Notes: generated by a model from the sequence alone, not told the origin. A stretch of DNA of 64,000 nt from Entomortierella parvispora (GCA_963573315.1 OY752142.1:62001-126000), one strand, 5' to 3'. Shown: positions 26,828-37,904, counted from the first letter of the stretch. A program made the numbers and translations.

Positions 26828-29800
26828 TCAGTTCACAACTTCAGGGACAACATGCTGCGACAGTGCCCCGAACGACGCTTCGGCCATGAAGCACAGACAG
26901 TTTCGCAGATTCGTCACAAATCCCGTGTCGTTATCAACAAGCTGCACTAGATCAATCGTGTGCAATTGTTCCTTGATCGCAATAAAGCGGAGATTCAGAG
27001 TCTGGCATGTCAACGGGTATAAGGGGCTCAACCGGACATTGTTTTCAAGGCAAATAATGTCGGCCTCCGTCGTCTCATTGTCCACATGGCGACGCAGTAA
27101 CTCGGGCTCCTCCATGTACGGGTCAATCGGCACATTCTGGACCGTCGCACGCTCACCACTGGGCAGAGGCGGCAAAACCTTGGATCCTTGACTAGGGTCA
27201 CTGCCCTTTGCGCGCTTGCGGTTTGGAACCACAAGAGTGTATCGACGGATGTGGCGGGACCGGTTGACAATAAAAATCTCGAGGCTGAAAATCTTGCCCA
27301 CAACAACTTTGTCCGTGACTATTGATTGAAAAGATGGATACGTTCATAAGTTATCAAGGGTGACAAAAAACCATACCACAGAACACTGAGAGGTTGTGAA
27401 AACATGTTTGTGTACCTGCAAAAGAGACAACGATGCCATCGCCTGAATCGTGTTCTGGTCGTCCTTGAGTAACGCCATTCAGTGCTTGAGCCGCAAGATC
27501 AAGACCCAATCCAGGAGATAGCCCTCCTCCACTCATAGCGGGTCGACCGCTGTGCCTGTTGTGCAATCCATCGTCCTCGTAACTGTCTGCTTCGCTCGAT
27601 GCCACTGCTTGTCCAATCACAGGGGAGTGGTGGTTAGGTCCGCCTTCCTGGACTGGCGCCAACCCATTCTCGTTAGCTGGTCGACTACCATAACCTCCTC
27701 CCCAGCTTCCAACAACACTCTTTCGGTTGGCGCTGGTCAGTGCCCCCCGCTGAGGGCCACCTTCCGAGACAGTGGACGGTGTAACAGATGATCTCCTCGC
27801 ACGAGAGTCGCCAAATCCATTGGGTCCCATCGAATGGCGACTGTGCGCATGACCAGCACTGCCGCTGGCGTTGCCGGGCGAACTACTGCTGGAGATTCGT
27901 CGAACAAGGGCCGGCCCCTTTTGAATCGCCTGCTGTGGTTGTGGACTCGAGGGCAGAGACTGGTTTCTATAGTGAAGCTGATGTTGATGATGGGTTTGAG
28001 GTGTGGGTGTTCCTGAAGCCGAGTGTTGCGAGGGCAGCAAACTCGAGGGGTGAGAAGGCTGGGGTGCGTACAGCTGCTTCTGCTGTGGTGGAGCGGCAGA
28101 TCCGACAGTGGAAGATCCAGCACCTGTAGAGCCGGTTGTAGAGAGAGCGCTACTTTGTTTCGTCAGATCAGACAAATCCAGGAAGCAGTTCCAGCGAGAA
28201 TGAATGGTTTGTCCCTGAACTCCGTCAACCTCGGGTGTACCCTGAAGAACGATGGTAACCTGTCGCTGAGCATCCCGAGCGGCATTTGGAGGGACGAAAT
28301 ACTCGCTTGACTGACGATGATGTGGTCCCAGAGCTCCATTGGCTGTAGGTGGACTATCAGCACTCCATTCCGGATTGTCCAGCAATGAAATAGAGAAGAG
28401 GAATGTTACATGATCGACAGAGTGCAGCATGATAGGGAGCTATAAAGTCACGCAATGTACAAGATGGTAAGTATAGTTGGTGGGGGATATGAGTGGAGAC
28501 AATAGACAGGGTATCATACCTTTGTAAGCGCTGCTGAATCCAGCGGGGTAACGACCGCGTTCGTAACCTCCACGTCCAATTGGGACACTTTAAACTTTGC
28601 ACCGTGCTCCGAGTTATTTTCGACTTCAATAGACATCATCAATGGGTTCTCCATAGGCGAAACACGCGTTGTTCTCATGCGGACATTCAGAGCCGAGCGA
28701 ACAGCGATAGTGCGCCTTGCGCTCCGTCTCAAAACAGGGGCCATAGGAGGAGGTTGAGTCCTGGCGCGAGGTGTGTCTGGTCGATAATGGTGCTGAGGAA
28801 CGATGCTAGAGGTGAAGTTTGGATCTATGAAGACGATGTTTGTAGGTTAGATCGATGTCACCGCTAGTTCATCGTCGATGACCTGCCACTGAATATTAAG
28901 CAACATACCGTCCGAAAGGCCCTCCAAAAGATTCACCATGCTATAGCACTCCAAGTTGTACTGATCATCCACTGGAACTGCCACAGGAACAACCTGTTCC
29001 GCTGGTCGGAGAAGGCCATGTGCACTGAGCATCAGCATAGTGTTGGTCGTCTTTGTCCTGATGAAGGCTATTCACACGATTCAGAGAGAACAATATGGTT
29101 AGATAAAGCCCTGTTTGTTGGGCATAACGAGTTCAGAAAGCTCCCACTGTATTGCTTTCTCCTTACAGACAGGGACAGAAAAGGGGAAAATCGCAGTCCA
29201 GACTCCGTTCATGGGTCGAATCTCTGGTTGCTTGCCCGCCTCTGAAGGGTTATAGGTATAAGAGAAGAGAATGGTCGATTCGATGCGTCCTTGGTCATAG
29301 ACACTGCCGGGTCTTCCTCCGAATCCTCCTGGTGATCCTACTGTGGACGTCCTCTTGTCAACTAACTGTGTACTGGCGGGTCGACCGTTGGGGCTCTTGA
29401 ACATGGCATTTTGTTGACTGGATGAGATTGCAGAAGCGGCCAGAGAGCTTGCGTCTACAAAGGCGGCTTCGACCTGGATCTCGAGCGACTCGAAAAACTC
29501 GTTGACCTGACGCTCCGTGTCCTCGTGCAGGGTGGAGAGGTCATCTGGAAGCGAAATCTGCAGGAAGAAAAGGACGGTTTCATCTACGTAATTGCACGGC
29601 AAGATGAGTCCAGGAGAGGGACGAGAAGGCTATTGTTAGGACACGCATAATGTGACAGTCTGTGGGCAATGGCGATGGGATCGGGGGTGAAGGATGAGGG
29701 TTGTACCGTAAAAGACATGGGTGCGGGGCTTGGCCAGGATGACGGACTTGTAGTCTTCCTGCAGGGAGTCGATGCGGGCATTGGGGATCCTGATCTCCCA

Positions 29801-29836
29801 GTGCGAGTCGTTGAACAATCCCTCGATGGACCTCAT
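26828..29836 (-). CDS. Trs65-like subunit of the TRAPPII vesicle-tethering complex
   Basis: Six exons on the minus strand: 29836-29707, 29583-29167, 29067-28909, 28824-28520, 28439-27416 and 27318-26828, giving 841 residues in frame. The N-terminus (IRIPNARIDSL, then VFYDETVLFFLQISLP) and the C-terminal Ig-like region (DGIVVSFA, KVVVGKIFSLEIFIVNRS, LSPLYPLTCQTLNLRFIAIKEQLHTIDLVQLVDNDTG, taken in parts) match the layout of fungal Trs65 (PF12735-type). TRAPPII activates Rab GTPases at the late Golgi. A Ser/Pro/Gln/His-rich insert of about 200 residues sits in exon 5, between the middle and C-terminal domains. The gene starts 124 bp from the target duplication of the transposon at 29961. The family call rests on motif memory, not alignment; another Ig-like TRAPP subunit (TRAPPC13-like) is the main alternative. 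Confidence 0.7.
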
Positions 29837-29953
29837 TCCGCGAGCAGTCGAGATGATGTTGGGGGAAAGAGCGGTTGGTGGCGAGGAGAAAGGGAGTGAA
29901 ATTGGCAAACGGACAGATGCATGCATGCAACTGCCTGTTCGTGTCCCTGTGTG

Positions 29954-29960
29954 CTCCACT
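29954..29960. repeat. Target-site duplication, left (CTCCACT)
   Basis: CTCCACT directly precedes the left inverted repeat and recurs directly after the right one at 34849-34855. Because the element ends in CTAG, an 8-bp reading (CTCCACTC) with one shared base is also possible. Confidence 0.85.
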
Positions 29961-30294
29961 CTAGGCTCGACCCATCCTTTGCTCAAGCGCTTAAGGGCTT
30001 CCACCTCCCTACTCACGTGACGGAAGGCTCCAGATTGCTTTCACAAAGGCTGGTAAAAGAGTTGCCACTTTTGGCTGGAAAGTCCTATAAGGAAGGCGCA
30101 CAAACCCCATGCAATAAATTACATGCTGTAGAAGCCTGAATACTCCAATCATGCATACACGTGACTATAAGCTGCAACACGTGACTCTGATCCATTCGTT
30201 TGTCCAACGGTCAAAAAAAAACGGGAAAAAACGCGGCCATGTCCTCATCCCATTCACTCGCTGAATTCGCCCCCATTCGAGTCTGCTATGGTCG
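29961..30294 (+). repeat. Left terminal inverted repeat, 334 bp
   Basis: Begins CTAGGCTCGACCC and ends in ATGGTCG, the first codons of the helicase. Contains three CACGTG motifs (30014, 30158, 30178) and an A-rich tract (near 30213). Identical to the reverse complement of 34515-34848. Confidence 0.95.
30014..30183. promoter_or_regulatory. Three CACGTG boxes in the TIR
   Basis: CACGTG occurs at 30014-30019, 30158-30163 and 30178-30183, each followed by A or AC, and is mirrored in the right repeat. They lie 105-275 bp before the start codon, so they could be bHLH-type promoter sites or transposase binding sites. Presence is seen; role is inferred. Confidence 0.5.
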
Positions 30295-32027
30295 AGATCG
30301 TTCCACATGATGTTCATCAACAGTGCGCCTTGACGTTTCACGTCGATCCAAAGGAAGAACAGCTGGATGTAGTCGAGCATGTTGGCTTGGGAAGGGACTG
30401 TATCTTGATAGCAGGCTGTGGATGGGGTAAATCCCTGACATATTTTCTCCCGATGGCACTATGGAAACATCGTACTATCCTTGTGATCTCTCCATTGAAG
30501 TCGCTTGCCCAGGATCAGCACAGCAAACTCACCAATCTTAAAATCCCAAGTATAATCATCAAAGGCGACACCCCTATACATTCCTCGCTGCTCCGCTCAT
30601 TGGCCACAGGCGCTTACAGAGCCGTGTTTTTGTCCCCGGAGATCATATTCAGCAGCCGGCGCCTAAGCAGTCTCTGGGACATGCCGGAGTGGAGGAAGCG
30701 GCTGTTGGCGGTTATAGTTGACGAGGCACATTGCATTACCTCATGGGGGGATGGTTTCAGGAAGGACTACAGCAAAATTGGTATGATCCGGAGTATGGTA
30801 CCACCAACAACAGGATTCATTGCGATGTCTGCAACTCTTCCATCTGGCCCTCTTGGGCAAGTCAAAACGAGTCTCCGTTTTTCCGAGAATACCACAGTTA
30901 TCAACAAAGGCAACGACCGACCGAACCTGCACTACATTGTTCTGGAACAAAAGCACGCGTCGAGAACATTCAAGGACTTGGAATTCGCTCTGGACGGAAC
31001 CAAGACTATCGTCTATTTCAACAGTATAAACGACGTTCTGGCTGCTGGAGAGTTTCTACGGTCTCGAAACTCAGGTATTCGAATCGCTGTTTTTCACGCT
31101 GTATTTTCGGATGCGTACAAGTCGCGTGTCATGCGGGAGTTCAACGACAACCATATCGACCTGCTTCTGTCCACTGAAGCCGCTGGGATGGGATGTGATA
31201 TTGGTGATGTTAAGGTCGTAATACAATGGGGATATCCTTCAACAATATCATCACTTATCCAACGCCTTGGTCGCGCAGCGCGTAATGCTGATATCTTAGG
31301 GCAAGCAATTCTATTCGTTCCGAGTCGTGCGCCTGACAAAGCCAAGATAGATAGCGATATCTTTCGATACGTAACTACAAAAGAGTGCCGCCGTAAGGTC
31401 TTGAATGATATTTTCGACAACGAGGACATACCTCGATATCCGGAGTATCCCTGTTGCGACATTTGCACTCCTTTTGAGCCGCCGGTTGTTAATCGACAAG
31501 AACAAGATGACATCGACGACAAAAACAATGTTGCGGAACCTGCAGCAAACGAAAAGCCACCATACCAAGGACGAACGGAAATAGAAAAAACGTGCTTTCG
31601 TCTAGCAATCAAAGGATGGAGAGACGCTACCTTCAAGCGCGACATTCAGTCTATCAGCGGGTGCCTAATATCAGCAATTGTCATAACCGATAAAAACATT
31701 GAGATACTTGTCGCAAAATGTAGGCACATTACGAGCCCACAATCTGTTTCCAAGCTCACAGCTAATACCTGGGAGGCCTATGATGAGACTTACAAAGACC
31801 AGCTAGGCCAAATATTGGTCGAGCTCAATATTATCATCCAAGCAAGGAGAGAACGGGAGAAAGGTAGAAAAAAGGAGGAGAGGAGCAGGACCCATTCAAC
31901 CACTGTTACTCAAGAGGATGAGGACGTCTCAAGCACTACTGGAGCAGGAGCTCGTCAAGATATATCCAGCGTGTCGCCTCAGATACCCGAGCCGGCGCCC
32001 ATTCCAAAGCGCCCCCGTCACAACTAG
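30288..32027 (+). CDS. RecQ-like ATP-dependent DNA helicase of the transposon
   Basis: Single exon, 579 residues, starting at the ATG inside the left TIR. Superfamily 2 motifs are in order: motif I GCGWGKS (43-49), the DEAH box VDEAHCITSWG (145-154), motif III SATLP (181-185), motif IV YFNS near 243, motif V TEAAGMGCD (296-304) and motif VI QRLGRAAR (325-332). A RecQ-type zinc subdomain follows: CRR at 367-369, then CCDIC with Cys 389, 390 and 393. No HRDC or winged-helix domain is evident, and the last 80 residues are charged and Ser/Pro-rich. It should unwind DNA 3' to 5'. Its position suggests a role in transposition, for example processing of ends or gap repair, by inference. No frameshift or stop. 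Confidence 0.9.
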   Translation: MVEIVPHDVHQQCALTFHVDPKEEQLDVVEHVGLGRDCILIAGCGWGKSLTYFLPMALWKHRTILVISPLKSLAQDQHSKLTNLKIPSIIIKGDTPIHSSLLRSLATGAYRAVFLSPEIIFSSRRLSSLWDMPEWRKRLLAVIVDEAHCITSWGDGFRKDYSKIGMIRSMVPPTTGFIAMSATLPSGPLGQVKTSLRFSENTTVINKGNDRPNLHYIVLEQKHASRTFKDLEFALDGTKTIVYFNSINDVLAAGEFLRSRNSGIRIAVFHAVFSDAYKSRVMREFNDNHIDLLLSTEAAGMGCDIGDVKVVIQWGYPSTISSLIQRLGRAARNADILGQAILFVPSRAPDKAKIDSDIFRYVTTKECRRKVLNDIFDNEDIPRYPEYPCCDICTPFEPPVVNRQEQDDIDDKNNVAEPAANEKPPYQGRTEIEKTCFRLAIKGWRDATFKRDIQSISGCLISAIVITDKNIEILVAKCRHITSPQSVSKLTANTWEAYDETYKDQLGQILVELNIIIQARREREKGRKKEERSRTHSTTVTQEDEDVSSTTGAGARQDISSVSPQIPEPAPIPKRPRHN

Positions 32028-32078
32028 TCGTCCCTTTTATTAAACTTGATATTGGGGAGAAATGGATGGGCAGAAGTT

Positions 32079-34521
32079 CTAGAGATCTAAGATATTCGCC
32101 CCTTCCCCAATATATTGGCGATATGTATCCCTATCAAAATTTGGTTCCGCATCCTCTCCTTGATCCTCTTCATCCTGTTCAAATGGAGATTTAGAGCTTC
32201 TCTCTCTGAATCGAACGACCCGTTCATTCTGGAGGTTCTCAATCCCTGTCTTCAAAAGATCTACCACCGCTGATACGTCCTTACTCAATTGAGGCCCAGG
32301 CGCCGACTCAAAAATCCTGTGTTCTTGGAGACTTCGGACAATACGGTCGATATCACCGGCAGCAGCATGCTGGCTGTGGAATGTACTATTGTGTGTTATT
32401 GAAAACTCCTTGTGGATTTTGTTGGCGACTTGGGAAAAGACTTCAATATTGGGGGAAATACACTCTGCAAGAAACTCCCAAGACGAATTACCACCTTTAG
32501 CCGCGTGGATGACTTTTACCAGTAAATTACAATGCTCTTGATAAAGATCCGCCGGCAGCCATCGATTCTCTTTTCCCGTTGTATTCACAAGCCATGATGA
32601 CATGAGAGCCCTCTTGGCCTTTGCTGTCCAGGCATAGCGCAGACCGCAGTGGAGATGTAGTAGTTCATTCGCGTAGTTTTTTGTCGATGAAGACTGAACA
32701 TAGATGGTAATCCATTTCAACGACTCTTCGATCCTGCCAATGTCCCCCGATCGGATTGCGTCAGATAGATCAACATACAGAAGTGCATCACGGATGAAGA
32801 GGGATGCATTCCTGTCGGCCACCTTTTGCATGCCTTCCAACGAGGCTGGGTCAAGGTAGTGTTTAAGCATATTGTCGACTGTAGTCTTGACTTGATTCCG
32901 CAAGCTCGCCTTGGTATGCCCTGTAGCCATTTCGTCCAAATTCTCGATCCCAAATTCTAGTTGCCAAAGGCGCAATATCATACCATCAAGTGTATGGCGG
33001 ATGAGCTCGTCCACTGCGTGGAAATCGTGGTTTTTAACACCAACCCGCTTCCGCTTTAAGAGGTCTATGATCTGAGCCAGTGACCCTCCTGTATCAGGCG
33101 ATCCGTGATGGGTGCTGAGGATGGTCTTGGCAAACATCATTTGGAGGTGGAAAAGTTGAATGACTGGCACCGCCCATTTGAGTTCATCAAAAATCGTCTC
33201 GTCGCCTGCTAGCATCGCCGTCGCAGATCGGACCCGACTGATTGTCAACTGGTCGCCTGCAATGAAATGATTCTGGTCCTCCTTGAACGAGTTCTTGTCT
33301 AGTCCTACTTGTTGGCGGACATGGTCCATGATTTGCTTGTTGCCTTCAACTGTTGACTGGTCGATATGCATTGCCCGTAAAGGGTAGGTCTCTGTCTTCA
33401 CGGGCTTCAAAAGGTCTATGGCTGGCTTGGGATCCGAGCAATTCTTGAAAGTATCCTTGTGGTGCCGAGTAAGCACATCGATCAGATGATATCTACGGGC
33501 CTCATTGAGAACGGCACAGCCTGCTTCATCTGGTATGAGATCTCTAAACCGAAGCCGGCGGTAAAAATCCTCAGGTTTCCTCATGGGCCCAGGGTTGTCA
33601 CCAATTACAATTGTGGCAGTAGTCCCGTTTTCGAAGGTATCGCTGTTGTTGATCCGTTGATCATATTTTTGGAACCGTATGTTGATGTTGTCGTAAAGGA
33701 TCATCCACTGCAGGTGAAAGGCTGCGTAGCGGGCCCGTGATAATGAGTCATTAGACAGAGTCCTCAATGATGTCAGGATGGAGGTATAAGAAACTGAAAG
33801 TCCAATACGGGACATGACTTCGATAACCTTGCGTGCACAGCCTTCCTGGAATAGATATAAACCAAAAATTTGTTGGAGTAGATTGCATCTCACATTCCTT
33901 CGGAATAGAATGATGCTGGTAATCGTCTGCAGGTTATGATACGATCTTCCGTCGCCAGTGATTTTATCCAGGACATAGAAACTGTGAGGCGCGTGCTTGC
34001 TGAGATGGGTTGAGAAGGTTCTCATGGCGAAGTTGACCAAATCTTGCTGTCGAACCGAAACGGATGAAAGATGTAGGTTTTGATTTTTAGAAAGCGCGTC
34101 AACCTCGGTGCGCATCCTGTCCGCAACCATATTTGTAGCCACTTTTAACAGCTCGTCGTCCTTGTCGATGTGGGAGCTCCAATTGTTCAGCAGCAGTACG
34201 TGTGTGCCTGCCTTGTAAAAGTTGGATCTTTTGTGTCGGATTCGGCCCGTATCTGGTTTCTTCGTGTCGAAAAAATACAGCAGGAACTCGGACATTGTGA
34301 TCCTTTCTTCTGACATTACGCGAAGCACATTCTCGACGGAACGGGCGAGAGGGTCGCCTGCACAGTCTACAAACACGAAGTCTGCGAGAACAGAAAGTTA
34401 AACCATTGTAGAACGGTAGACATCGCTTTGGCTACTCACTCAACTTACTGCGACTATCAGTTAAACGGATTGGTGAGAAACGCCGAGCTCGTCGAGGGGC
34501 GGTAGGAGCCTTCCCGACCAT
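32079..34521 (-). CDS. DUF6589-like protein, candidate transposase
   Basis: Exon 1 is 34521-34449 and starts in the right TIR (MVGKAP); the 67-bp intron 34382-34448 has a GTAAGT donor and GCAG acceptor; exon 2 is 34381-32079; 791 residues. The Arg-rich start (RRARRFSP) may be nuclear-targeting. Family features of DUF6589 are YDNIN near residue 255, MHIDQSTVEGN near 365, GDQLT at about 400-404, and WAVPVIQLFHLQMMFAK shortly after. The spaced acidic motifs YDNIN and GDQLT look like the first two acids of an RNase H-fold DDE/DDD centre; I cannot assign the third. Together with its place in a TIR element, this makes it the probable transposase. DUF6589 proteins are common orphan proteins in fungal genomes, so the association is informative. 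Confidence 0.8.
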
Positions 34522-34848
34522 AGCAGACTCGAATGGGGGCGAATTCAGCGAGTGAATGGGATGAGGACATGGCCGCGTTTTTTCCCGTTTTTTTTTGACC
34601 GTTGGACAAACGAATGGATCAGAGTCACGTGTTGCAGCTTATAGTCACGTGTATGCATGATTGGAGTATTCAGGCTTCTACAGCATGTAATTTATTGCAT
34701 GGGGTTTGTGCGCCTTCCTTATAGGACTTTCCAGCCAAAAGTGGCAACTCTTTTACCAGCCTTTGTGAAAGCAATCTGGAGCCTTCCGTCACGTGAGTAG
34801 GGAGGTGGAAGCCCTTAAGCGCTTGAGCAAAGGATGGGTCGAGCCTAG
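34515..34848 (-). repeat. Right terminal inverted repeat, 334 bp
   Basis: Exact reverse complement of 29961-30294. Supplies the promoter region and the ATG (34521) of the DUF6589-like gene. Confidence 0.95.
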
Positions 34849-34855
34849 CTCCACT
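34849..34855. repeat. Target-site duplication, right (CTCCACT)
   Basis: Matches 29954-29960 directly outside the right TIR. Removing the element and one copy restores an intergenic region of about 500 bp between the flanking divergent genes. Confidence 0.85.
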
Positions 34856-35228
34856 CCAGGCTGCAGTGCTCGCTCACGCGCGCGGAGGCAATTTGTGCAC
34901 GTGACCATTTTGGATTTGCCACCAATATTCGATTTTTGGTTCTCAGTGACAATCGATCGACAATCGATATCGCGCCGTCTTTTTTGTTGTCCTTCTGAGC
35001 CTGCAAGTGTCGGTCGTCCCAATTGGGAGACGACCATCCGAGCTGGGGGTCATTTTACCTTGTTGGTGTTGACTCACGCCCCTGCTCTCATGCACCGTGG
35101 GGGAAGCTCTCTTGTTTAAAAAGACAGAGGAATCCTCATCGACGACGAAAAAAAAAAAAAAAAAGAACAGTTACGATGTTCAAACTGCAACAACCTCCCC
35201 CCTTTCTAGTTCCTGTTCAGCCTTTACG
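34856..35228. promoter_or_regulatory. Right half of a split divergent promoter
   Basis: The leader of the formyltransferase gene, with a CACGTG at 34899, a TATCGATTGTCG-like patch near 34950 and an A-run at 35149-35164. It was continuous with 29837-29960 before the transposon inserted. Confidence 0.5.
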
Positions 35229-36000
35229 ATGATAACCGCTACCCCCGCTAGTTCCTCTTCATCATCCATCCTTCCAAGGATCGTAGGTATGTCAATTGTC
35301 TATTGTTCTACCACCCGATCACAGTCTGTTGGATCTCCCTGTCTCCACTCACACCCCCTTGTTTCTTTCAATGCTAGTTCTGATCTCAGGAACAGGATTT
35401 AACCTGCAAGCATTGATTGATGCCTCCTCCACCTCCGGTCTCTTGCCTTCCAATCTCGTCCTCGTCATCTCCAACCGCGCCAAGGCCCCTGGACTGGAAC
35501 GGGCCCGTCAAGCCTTCATCTCCACCAAAGTCCATGCCCTGGCCACCTACCGCAAGGCCAACAAGTCGCGATTGGAGTACGATGCTGATCTGGGTCAGTT
35601 GGTGCTAGAGGCTCGACCAGATCTCATCATCCTTGCAGGATTCATGCATATCCTCTCGACCTCCTTCCTAGATCTTTTCCCTCAACGCTCTTTGTCGACA
35701 CCAAGCACCAAGATCATCAACTTGCATCCAGCACTTCCAGGACAGTTTGATGGCATTCAAGCCATTGAGCGTGCTTTTGAGGCTTTTCAACAGGGCAAAA
35801 TCACAAAGACAGGGGTCATGGTCCACAGAGTCATCGAGACTGTAGATGCAGGAGAGCCACTGCTGATCAAAGAAGTCGATATTTCGCCCAAGGATGATCT
35901 CCAGAGCTTGGAGAGCAAGATCCATACCATGGAATACTCTACCCTTGTTGAAGCAACCAACATGATGCTCTTGGAGATCCAAGCTGATAGAAGCAATTAA
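35229..36000 (+). CDS. ADE8: Phosphoribosylglycinamide formyltransferase (GAR transformylase)
   Basis: Exons 35229-35286 and 35378-36000, 226 residues. The start at 35229 (MITATPASS) follows a leader with a poly-A run; an upstream in-frame ATG at 35097 would translate that run and is less likely. The PurN fold is clear: ILPRIVVLISGTGFNLQALIDAS at the N-terminus (phosphate-binding loop), LAGFMHILS, the catalytic His segment NLHPALPGQFDG, and HRVIETVDAGEPLLI carrying the conserved Asp near residue 180. It catalyses the third step of purine synthesis, transferring a formyl group from 10-formyl-THF to GAR. It stands alone here, as in yeast Ade8, rather than fused as in animal GART. Its stop is 52 bp from that of the convergent Swc5 gene. 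Confidence 0.92.
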
Positions 36001-36052
36001 AAGTCTGCATTATGACCGGGTCAACAAGAAGACCCAGGGAGGATTATTTTAT

Positions 36053-37184
36053 TTATTTCTTCTTTTTCAAAAGCTGATATTCTTGATCGCGACGTTCATC
36101 TGTCCGTTGCAAGAAGGCAACCTTCTCCATGTATCCGTCCTTGTTGTGATGCTTCAATTCGTCCTCAATACCTTCCTTGCCCACAAACACGTTCCAGTCC
36201 AATTTGGATTTCTCAAGCGTGTTCATCTTTGCAGGTTTCTTGACCCCATAGGTCGCGGCAAGGGCATCCAACATGGATTTTCGGCGAACATAGCGCACAG
36301 GTTTCCTTGCTGGTGAATCAATCAATGTTGAAGAGTGGGATGCTTCTGACGCCGACGGTACTTTGGGATCTAATATCGTGGTTGAAGATGCTGCGGCTGT
36401 GGTTGTGGATGTAGAGGTGGATAGCGATGTTGATGACAATGATGATATGGTGGACGGTTTTTCTGGTTTTTCCTGTGATATTGATGATGATGATGATGAT
36501 GATGATGATGCTGCTGCCAGTGTTTCTTTGCCGCCATCTTCCTTGTTTTTCTTGCGAAAGTAGTCCTTGGCCTCCTTTGAATTCTCTGGAACATCCTTCG
36601 TGACCGTGACAGTTTCGCCTGCGAAATCATAAGTTGTCGTAATAGTCACCATCTTTCCTGATCCCCCTTCTGATGCTCCTCCTCCTCCAGATGACAACGA
36701 TCCCAATGTCGAGAAAGCAGCCAAGAGTTCAGGTCTTGCTCCTGGTTTGGGAGCGGGGGTATTCAGTTCTGCCCAAAGAGCATCCAGTTTCGCCTTCTTG
36801 CGCTGCGCCTCTGCCTCATCGACTGTATTCTCGAGCAAGTTCTTGTGAGATGCGCCATCATAGTCTCCGCCGTCCAGAGCCCTCCGCTTGCCAGATCGAG
36901 AGGTTGAGTACTCTGCACCTCCCGTATAGTTCCCTTGCTCTGTGTCACTGTCGTCCATGTCGTCGTCTCCATCGCTTGGGATATCATCCTTGGCTATGGC
37001 AAAGATATGCAAAGAAGAGGCAGGAGGTTTTGTTAGAATGATGTTGAAAAAAGACCTAGAGACCATAATCGCATTGCATGCAAAAGTTCTAACCATCGGG
37101 CACATAGTCCTCGTCGTCGCTCGAGTCCGAGTCCGAGTCTTCCTCCACAGGCTTTGCGGGTTTCTCTGTTGTAGGTTTTGCCAT
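36053..37184 (-). CDS. SWC5: Swc5/BCNT-type subunit of the SWR1 chromatin-remodelling complex
   Basis: Exons 37184-37094 and 36993-36053, 343 residues. The acidic N-terminus (SDSDSSDDEDYVPD, then DGDDDMDDSDTEQG) is the histone-binding DEF/Y-type region of this family, followed by a coiled stretch with EAEAQRKKAKLDALWAELN. A Ser-rich middle includes a Ser run encoded by a GAT/TGA microsatellite near 36481-36512. The C-terminus is the BCNT-C domain: KSKLDWNVFVGKEGI, DELKHHNKDGYMEKVAFLQRTDERRD (in parts) and a final Lys run. Swc5 promotes exchange of H2A for H2A.Z in nucleosomes. It is head-to-head with the LYR gene, with 180 bp between starts, so they probably share a promoter. Confidence 0.9.
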
Positions 37185-37364
37185 GGCTGAAGGTTGTGAA
37201 TGAATTGAATGGAGAGAGGGAATAATGGGCATGCAATGCAAGGTGCGTGCGGTGTTTTCACATCGTTTGTCAGTCACAAGGCCCAAACGGGTGAAGTTCC
37301 GCCCAACTGATCTCTTTTTTTTTTTGCATCTCTTCTTCCATTCACCATTTTTCCTCTCCCAGCA

Positions 37365-37865
37365 ATGACAGGCGCAACCATCGCTTCACTCCCCCAGCAA
37401 CAAGCCAGGGTCCGACACTTTTATCGGAAGCTCCTCAGGATCGGAAAGGCCATGCCGACCGAGACTCGATCCGCCCTCGTTCTGTCACGGGTCAAGGGAG
37501 ATTTCAGAGCCAACGCGACAGAAAAGGACCCAGAGGAGATCGAGTCCATGATCCAGCTTGCCGAACTCCAAGTGGACAATCTTGAGGTATGGACACAAAG
37601 TCCATAAATGTCATGGATTCTTGCCTGAAGACTCCAGGAATTTTGGTCCGCAACGAATCTTTGCTTATTTTTATCTTTTTTTTTGGACAAAATACTTGTA
37701 GATCCAAAGGGATCACCTCACAGAATTGTCCAAGAACCCAAACCTGATCATCCCTGTCGACATTCACAAGAACGCAAAGCCAAGGATCTCCAAATTCATG
37801 AAGGGTCCGCCTCTCAGCTGGGAAAGAAAAGCAGCTCAAGAGGCCAAGGACAAGGCCCGGTTAGC

Positions 37866-37904
<39 letters not shown>

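Larger units (their letters stand above)
29961..34848. mobile_element. 4,888-bp DNA transposon with perfect 334-bp TIRs, helicase and DUF6589-like genes
   Basis: Bounded by inverted repeats 29961-30294 and 34515-34848 that I find identical base for base, flanked by the direct repeat CTCCACT. Inside are two convergent genes whose stops are 52 bp apart: a RecQ-like helicase (30288-32027, plus) and a DUF6589-like protein (32079-34521, minus). Both start codons lie inside the repeats. Identical ends and an intact target duplication indicate recent insertion, and both genes are undamaged, so the copy may be autonomous. The DUF6589-like protein is the likely transposase and the helicase an accessory; this assignment is inference. 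A target duplication of 7-8 bp and a large transposase would fit a distant relative of the KDZ (Kyakuja-Dileera-Zisupton) group, which I cannot verify here. Confidence 0.92.

Noticed and set aside
29961-34848. Inverted repeats explained as a segmental duplication or assembly palindrome
   Set aside because: The flanking CTCCACT direct repeat, unique interior genes and sharp ends are transposon hallmarks; a foldback artefact would not create a target duplication or two different genes.
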